From contig JAUXYJ010000043.1 in the NCBI GenBank assembly GCA_030694465.1, positions 1-56,084 on the forward strand: a stretch of 56,084 bases of DNA. The letters are read 5' to 3'. This DNA is from Deltaproteobacteria bacterium. Its GTDB lineage: Bacteria; Myxococcota_A; Polyangia; Polyangiales; Ga0077539. The position numbers and the translations under genes are program-made. Each line of letters starts with the position of its first letter. The first letter of the stretch is position 1. The notes beneath the pieces were generated by a model, which ran no database searches, was not told where the DNA came from, and saw only the letters and a list, made by a program, of their open reading frames with translations. Positions 51,477 to 56,084 of this stretch are shown here, in pieces.

Positions 51477-52532
51477 ATGTCCCACCGGTTGTTCTCTCGC
51501 GCAGTGTGTGCGTTTGCGTTGCTCTTCGCTCCCGCCGCCCACGCGCAACGCACGCCCACGGCCTGCACCTCAACGCAGCCGGCGACCGTGGCCTCGGGCG
51601 GACTTGTCTCAGGTGTGAGCGTCGTCTCGGGCCCCAATGACACGCTCTTCGTGCTCTATGACACCGCCGTTGGGCCTCGCCGGACGGTGTCTCTCTTGGT
51701 GCTCTCGGGCGTCAACGATGGCTCGATCCAGACCAACACGTTTACCGTGGGCGAGGGCAGCGTCGGGCGCAGCGCCATCACGATCGTTGGCTCCAATGTG
51801 GTCGGGGCGTACAAGCGAACGAACGGTCAAATTGCAGTGTTTTCTCGCGCGATCACCGGTGGCGAGGTGCGCGATCAGCCGTTGACTGGCGCGCCCTTGG
51901 CGTCGGTGGTTCCGTCGGTGGCGAGCGTGGGTCGCCGCGTCATGGTGGCGTTCGCGAGCAGCGATGGGCACGTGCATCGCATGATGCTGGATGGCAGCGG
52001 CGTGCTCGTCGGTCGCGTGCGGAGCGCGACGGGGACGCATCGATCGGTGCAAGCCCTCGGCGCGTTCGGAGGCATGGCCCTTGGCATGGGGCCAGCGCAG
52101 GTCGAAGTGGTCCGGGGCTCGCGCACTTCGCGGTTGGCAGCGGTGCGTGGTGAAGACGTGCGGGTGTTTAGCGGTGCCACGGTGGGCCGCGGCGCGCTGG
52201 TGCTCTCGGTCCAGGGCGGCTCTGCACACATCGCTGCGATCCGCGGCGCGGCCGGGGCAGGGAGCGAGCGAGGTCTCGGTCCCGCCGTGGGTGCAGCGCA
52301 CGCGGCCCTTGCGAGCACAGACTGGGGCGGATTTTCGCTCTGGCCCAACAGCGGCCAGCTCATGCTGCGCGCGGTGCGTGCCAACGGGAGCACCATGGGC
52401 GAGGCCTTCACCATGGGGCGCTTTGGTGCGGTCGCGCCCGAAGCTTTTGCAGCGGTCTCGCACGCCAACGTGCTCTACGCGTTTTGGGGCGAGTCCGGCG
52501 AAGTGCGAATGGTTCGCATGAACTGCTACTAA
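51477..52532 (+). CDS. secreted hypothetical protein
   Basis: 351 residues from MSHRLFSR with a signal peptide (AVCAFALLFAPAAHAQR). The mature protein is a run of short beta strands (DTLFVLYDTAVGPRRTVSLLVLSGVND, GRRVMVAFASSDGHVHRMML, GFSLWPNSGQLMLRAVRANG, NVLYAFWGESGEVRMVRMNC), probably a beta-propeller. Two Cys (TPTACTS and NCY) could be the only disulfide and join the ends. No family recognised. It lies between the esterase and rsmB on the same strand. Confidence 0.65.
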   Translation: MSHRLFSRAVCAFALLFAPAAHAQRTPTACTSTQPATVASGGLVSGVSVVSGPNDTLFVLYDTAVGPRRTVSLLVLSGVNDGSIQTNTFTVGEGSVGRSAITIVGSNVVGAYKRTNGQIAVFSRAITGGEVRDQPLTGAPLASVVPSVASVGRRVMVAFASSDGHVHRMMLDGSGVLVGRVRSATGTHRSVQALGAFGGMALGMGPAQVEVVRGSRTSRLAAVRGEDVRVFSGATVGRGALVLSVQGGSAHIAAIRGAAGAGSERGLGPAVGAAHAALASTDWGGFSLWPNSGQLMLRAVRANGSTMGEAFTMGRFGAVAPEAFAAVSHANVLYAFWGESGEVRMVRMNCY

Positions 52533-52594
52533 CCATGCACGCACGGGATCAATCTCGCGGCGTCCATGGCTCTATCCAACGGTTCGGTGAGTGA

Positions 52595-53992
52595 ATGACC
52601 AGCAAAGTGTCACGTCGCGCGCTCGGTGGGACTGCGCGTGAGCGCGCCGCCGAGGTGCTGTTACGAGTGGAAGAAGACAAGGCCTACGCGGCCCCGGCCC
52701 TCGCGGTCGCGCTTGAGAGAGCGCCCGCTCTTGTGGGGCCAGACCGCGGGCTCTGCACCGAGATTGTCTACGGTGTGTTGCGCTCGCAGCGTGCAATTGA
52801 TCAGCGAATTCGCAGGCATATTACGCGAGAAGGCTCGTACGAGACGCTCGATGGTTACGTCCGCGCGCTCTTGCGTGTGGCCACCTACGAGATCTTGGGC
52901 CTTGAGCGTGTGCCTCCGCGGGCGAGTGTGCACGCGGCGGTCGAGAGCATCACGCGCGATCGCTCGAAGGGCCTCGGGGGATTTGCCAACGCGCTCTTGC
53001 GCAAGCTCGCCCAAGAGCGTGTCGAGGGACCGCTCGACGCGCAGCGCTTGGCCCTCGCGATGGACAGCGTGCACCCCAGCGTGCGCAAAGAGTTCGCAGA
53101 CGCGCTCGGGAGCGACAGCGACGCGGGCAGTGTGCTTGCCGCGATGTTGGGCCGCACGATGGCCACGCATGTGCGCGTCGAGGCAACCCAGGGCACTGTG
53201 GATTCGCTGATCGAGAAGCTCACGCAAGAGCGCCCTCGCGCGGTGATCACCCGTGGAGCGCTCGCTCGCGATGCCCTTCACGTGAGCGGTGCCGGAGATC
53301 TTCGCGACACTGAGGCTTACCGCGAGGGGCTCTTCGCGGTGCAAGAAGAGGGCGCCCAGGCGGTGGGTCTCGCGCTCGATGTGCAGCCAGGGCAGCGCGT
53401 GCTCGATGTCTGCGCTGGCCGTGGCGGAAAATCCGCGCTCTTGGCCTCGCTCATGGGCTCGCAGGGCGTGTTGCACGCGTGCGATCTCTACCCTGAGAAG
53501 CTCGCGCGTGGGCGTGACGAGCTGGCGCGGTTGGGGCTCTTGCGCGAAGGGCTCACGTACGAGGCACACGCGGCCGATCTGACCCGTGGCTGGGGTACGC
53601 TTGAGGCGCACGCTCGCGAGGGCTATGACCGGGTGCTGGTGGACGCGCCGTGTTCGGGGCTCGGGACCTTGGCGCGCAGGCCCGAGCTCTTGCTGCGACG
53701 CGAGAGTGGGCGAGGCGAGCGCGAAGAGCTCGGCAGCGTTCAGCGTGGAATTTTGCTGCGCAGCGCGGGCGCGGTCCGCGTGGGTGGGACGCTCGTGTAC
53801 GCGGTCTGTACGCTCACGCGCGAAGAGGGCGAGGGCATGTGCGAGTGGTTCTTGCGCGAGCACCCAGGGTTTGAGCTCGCGGATGCGGGCGAGGGTGTGA
53901 GCGAGCGGCTGCGCGCGGCGCGGGTGTTGTTGCGACCGGACCGCGATGGCTCGGACGGGTTTGTGCTCTGGCGCGTCAAGCGCGTGCGCTGA
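52595..53992 (+). CDS. rsmB: 16S rRNA (cytosine967-C5)-methyltransferase
   Basis: 465 residues. The N-terminal NusB-like RNA-binding domain (AAEVLLRVEEDKAYAAPALAVAL...YGVLRSQRAIDQRI) leads to a PUA-like middle and the SAM methyltransferase: VLDVCAGRGGKSALLA (SAM site), VDAPCSGLGTLARRPEL (first catalytic Cys) and TLVYAVCTLTREEGEGM (second Cys), the two-Cys mechanism of RNA m5C enzymes. It methylates C967 of 16S rRNA. The ATG at 52595 starts the normal N-terminus. The tRNA follows 97 bp downstream. Confidence 0.93.
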   Translation: MTSKVSRRALGGTARERAAEVLLRVEEDKAYAAPALAVALERAPALVGPDRGLCTEIVYGVLRSQRAIDQRIRRHITREGSYETLDGYVRALLRVATYEILGLERVPPRASVHAAVESITRDRSKGLGGFANALLRKLAQERVEGPLDAQRLALAMDSVHPSVRKEFADALGSDSDAGSVLAAMLGRTMATHVRVEATQGTVDSLIEKLTQERPRAVITRGALARDALHVSGAGDLRDTEAYREGLFAVQEEGAQAVGLALDVQPGQRVLDVCAGRGGKSALLASLMGSQGVLHACDLYPEKLARGRDELARLGLLREGLTYEAHAADLTRGWGTLEAHAREGYDRVLVDAPCSGLGTLARRPELLLRRESGRGEREELGSVQRGILLRSAGAVRVGGTLVYAVCTLTREEGEGMCEWFLREHPGFELADAGEGVSERLRAARVLLRPDRDGSDGFVLWRVKRVR

Positions 53993-54086
53993 GAGGCGTT
54001 CGTAGCGCGAGGATTGTGGGTTCACTTGCCACTGCGTGCGAATGCTTCTTGACCTTGGCGCTGGGGTGAGTATTGTCCGCGCCTCA

Positions 54087-54163
<77 letters not shown>

Positions 54164-54175
54164 CTAAAGACGCAG

Positions 54176-54206
54176 AGAGCCGCAGTGAAAAGCGGCTCTT
54201 TTCGTT
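54176..54206 (+). terminator. rho-independent terminator after tRNA-Pro
   Basis: AGAGCCGC (54176-54183) pairs with GCGGCTCT (54192-54199), 8-base loop, then a T-rich run. Confidence 0.85.
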
Positions 54207-54243
54207 TCTCCTCAACCGACTTAGACCTGCCGTTGCGTAGGAT

Positions 54244-54705
54244 CTAGCGAACGATCCCCCGAATGAAGGTCGCGACAAAGATCAACGGGATCGGGTTGAT
54301 CCCAAGCGTCGCGCGAAACTCGTGGCGATTCTCGGTGCCCACGCTGAGATATTGGTGTGACAAGTCCACCGACAGCGAAGTGAGCGCGGTCTGCAACACG
54401 ACTGATGTGCGCACACCTGCGCCGAGCCCCGTGCGCGCGTCGCCCACCACCAAGCTCGCGCCCACTCCGCCGCTGAACTGCAGGGTTCCATACAGTGCTG
54501 CCAAACCCGCGGTAAAATACGTTCCGCCGGGGGCTGGGCCGCCGTTGTATGCCACGCCAAGCTCGGGCCAAAGCTGCAACCCTCTTCTTCGGTGGTATCG
54601 CAGCGCTCCCAGCCGAGCATCGAACGCAAAGCCCGAGTCAAGGCTCCCCGCCACAGCGTTTCCGATGGCCACCCCAAACGCCGCGCGCGCTGTCGGAAAC
54701 CACAA
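54244..54705 (-). pseudogene. outer-membrane beta-barrel fragment
   Basis: A 153-codon frame with alternating beta-strand pattern (GASLVVGDARTGLGAGVRTSVVLQTALTSLSVDLSHQYLSVGTENRHEFRATLGINPIPLIFVATFI) as in outer-membrane barrels. There is no signal peptide, and the only start is a weak TTG; the frame stays open upstream with a Pro-rich stretch (TLPIHAPSREVENLWFPTA) that runs into the integrase remnant in another frame. It is therefore likely a C-terminal piece left by an insertion, but a short intact protein cannot be excluded. Confidence 0.55.
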
Positions 54706-54759
54706 GTTCTCGACCTCCCTTGAAGGTGCGTGGATCGGCAGCGTCTGGCGCGCGTTGTG

Positions 54760-55460
54760 CGGTGTCGCGGGAGGGGCAGTCGAGCGTGAAGGCGATCGCG
54801 TAGATCATCCGTCGCACGTCGATCACCCGCAGGAAGGACTTGAGCGCGGCGATCTCGCTGCGCGAGAAGATCCAATCCTGACGCTCCGATGGGTCCTTGT
54901 CCTCGACCGCAGGCAGGTGCCTTCTCACGACTTTGGACGGGTTGGACGCGAGCCGCTCGTCGATGAGCGCGTGGTCGAGCGCGCGCTGCACAGCGTGAAA
55001 CGCGTGGCGCACGGTGCGTGGCGCGTGGCGCGAGCGTTCCCCCGCGGGCAGACTTGCGCGCCTTGAGCCCATCGCGCAGCGCGATCATGTGCCGCGGACG
55101 GAGCTCTTTCACGCGCAAGTTCGCGGACGGACTCGGCGCGAGGTAGCGCTCGACCAGCTCTCGATCCTGCTGCGCGGACTCATAGGTCTGCCGCGCAGCC
55201 CACGTGCGCACGTACGCGATCCACGTTGGGTCACCGAGATCTGGCGCTGCGATCGGAGTCGGCGCCTCCGGGGCCCATGTACGAGCCTAGTAGGCGTTCA
55301 CCATGGTGGCGCGGACCTTCTGCGCGTAGCTCTCGTCGTGCTCCGTCGCATCAGTGGGCGGGGGAATCTTCTTCTCTTCGCTCTTGCCCGAGCGGAGCGT
55401 GAGGCCGACGTACCAGACGTCCTTCTCCTGGCGGAGCCAGCCGGTGCGTTTGCGGCCCAT
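54760..55460 (-). pseudogene. tyrosine-recombinase (phage-type integrase) remnant
   Basis: Reading the minus strand from the ATG at 55460: MGRKRTGWLRQEKDVWYVG... is a typical integrase arm-binding N-terminus. After 57 codons an in-frame TAG (55287-55289) interrupts it. The same frame then continues (WIAYVRTWAARQTYESAQQ, LRVKELRPRHMIALRDGLKARKSARG), which is the SAM-like core-binding domain. At a run of five G (55037-55041, + strand C) a one-base shift moves to the next frame (FHAVQRALDHALIDERLASNPSKVV, WIFSRSEIAALKSFLRV-DVRRMIYAIAFT), and the catalytic R-H-R-Y part is lost near 54760. A sequencing error could explain the frameshift but not the stop and truncation together. Confidence 0.8.
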
Positions 55461-55602
55461 CAGCGTTTGCTCCCAGCCATGATCGCAGCTGCCGCACGCG
55501 TTGAGCTTCCATCCAGTTCAGGACACCCGCCGAGGTCGAGCTCGCGTTCGAGCTAGCCCAAGCGGCTTAAATCAGATGTCCACGAATTCGACTGGGCATT
55601 CG

Positions 55603-56084
55603 TCACAGTTTGCCCTCGTTTTCTAGCAGCTTGATCGCGATGGCGACGGGCGTGATGAACTCAAGGCCACGCCGAATGGTGACAGCGCCTGGACGACCAC
55701 TCGAAGGTCTACCCGCATGACCGCCCAACTCTGCGAGCCATCGCACCGCGTCGGCCATCGAAGGAATGTCGTCAGGGATGGTCTCGGTTCGCTTGACGTA
55801 CTTTCGCTTCATGAGCGTGAGTGCACGAAGCTCATACGGGGTGAACTCGGTGTTAGCTGCTGCGTCGGCGCAAGCATGCGTAGGCGCTCGATTCGTGCTG
55901 CGGTTACCACGGCCAGGATGGCCCACTTGATGACACGTTCCGGCGAGCGCAACTGCGATTGCTCGACGCGACATGCACCCGATTTCCATACGCGATGCAG
56001 CTCTTCGATTTTCCAACGGTGCGCATATCCCAGGAGAATCACATCGGATGTCGCGAGCGGTCACAACAGGGTGGTTGGTGAGCA
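55603..56084 (-). pseudogene. IS4-family transposase fragment, frameshifted
   Basis: The edge of the window cuts it. Three pieces in changing frames: LTNHPVVTARDI (near 56045-56082), then AHRWKIEELHRVWKSGACRVEQSQLR (the Y-x-R-W-x-IEE-x-H...KSG signature of IS4/Tn5-type DDE transposases) in a second frame, then EFTPYELRALTLMKRKYVKRTETIPDD and ADAVRWLAELGGHAGRPSSGRPGAVTIRRG, the usual C-terminal part, back in the first frame. At least two frameshifts, so no active transposase can be made. The gap 55461-55602 holds nothing recognisable. Confidence 0.8.

Noticed and set aside
3343..52450. Frequent TTTGCAG/CTGCAAA as a chi-like or KOPS-like signal
   Set aside because: It occurs on both strands without bias I can show and often encodes Leu-Gln; codon-pair use explains it.

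Overview
The window is high-GC DNA that looks like a Myxococcota genome, probably Polyangiales (Sandaracinaceae-like). That is inference; no marker gene was placed on a tree. The evidence is three proteins ending in MYXO-CTERM-type tails (Gly-Cys-x-Cys, one hydrophobic helix, Arg cluster), many lipoproteins with long Asp/Ala-rich linkers, a bacterial Thg1-like protein, a MopE-like lipoprotein, and frequent GTG starts. Housekeeping anchors are rsmI, an RpoH-type sigma factor, ald, rsmB and a tRNA-Pro(CGG).

Layout. 0-2 kb: an esterase-like lipoprotein lies between two direct copies of a 289-bp hairpin element. The two copies are nearly identical except for the 22-bp arms of a perfect stem, which differ completely between copies yet are perfectly self-complementary in each. 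2-9 kb: two paralogous exported membrane proteins, a DUF2238 membrane protein, and a tight four-gene operon built around V4R-like proteins. 9-13 kb: an OPA-family MFS transporter, an FG-GAP lipoprotein and a membrane protein in a row. 13-17 kb: an ECF41 sigma factor with its FAD oxidoreductase and a recognisable ECF41 promoter, then a Thg1-like protein and an M15 peptidase lipoprotein. 17-28 kb: a long minus-strand run of surface genes (three MYXO-CTERM proteins, a TonB-dependent receptor, a lipoprotein, and a 985-residue metallopeptidase/propeller/barrel fusion). 28-34 kb: PilZ protein, asparaginase, and an operon of membrane protein, class-III aminotransferase and radical SAM/SPASM protein. 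34-41 kb: sigma factor, rsmI, envelope proteins, alanine dehydrogenase and a SprT-like/DUF2786 protein. 41-47 kb: two full-length EF-Tu paralogues that have lost the GTP-binding motifs, separated by an Rpn-like nuclease and a large lipoprotein. 47-54 kb: hydrolases, a MopE-like Cys-rich lipoprotein, rsmB and tRNA-Pro. 54-56 kb: a decayed integration site next to the tRNA, with a nonsense- and frameshift-bearing integrase and a frameshifted IS4-type transposase.

Two families of iterated 12-bp palindromes mark the window. GGCGACGTCGCC occurs nine times, all between 1 and 29.4 kb. GCCACCGGTGGC occurs five times, all between 34 and 46 kb, with the 17-base consensus TCCAGCCACCGGTGGCG. The most interesting items are the hairpin pair with exchanged complementary arms and the pair of pseudo-GTPase EF-Tu proteins. 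All family assignments were made by eye from motifs; no database search was run.
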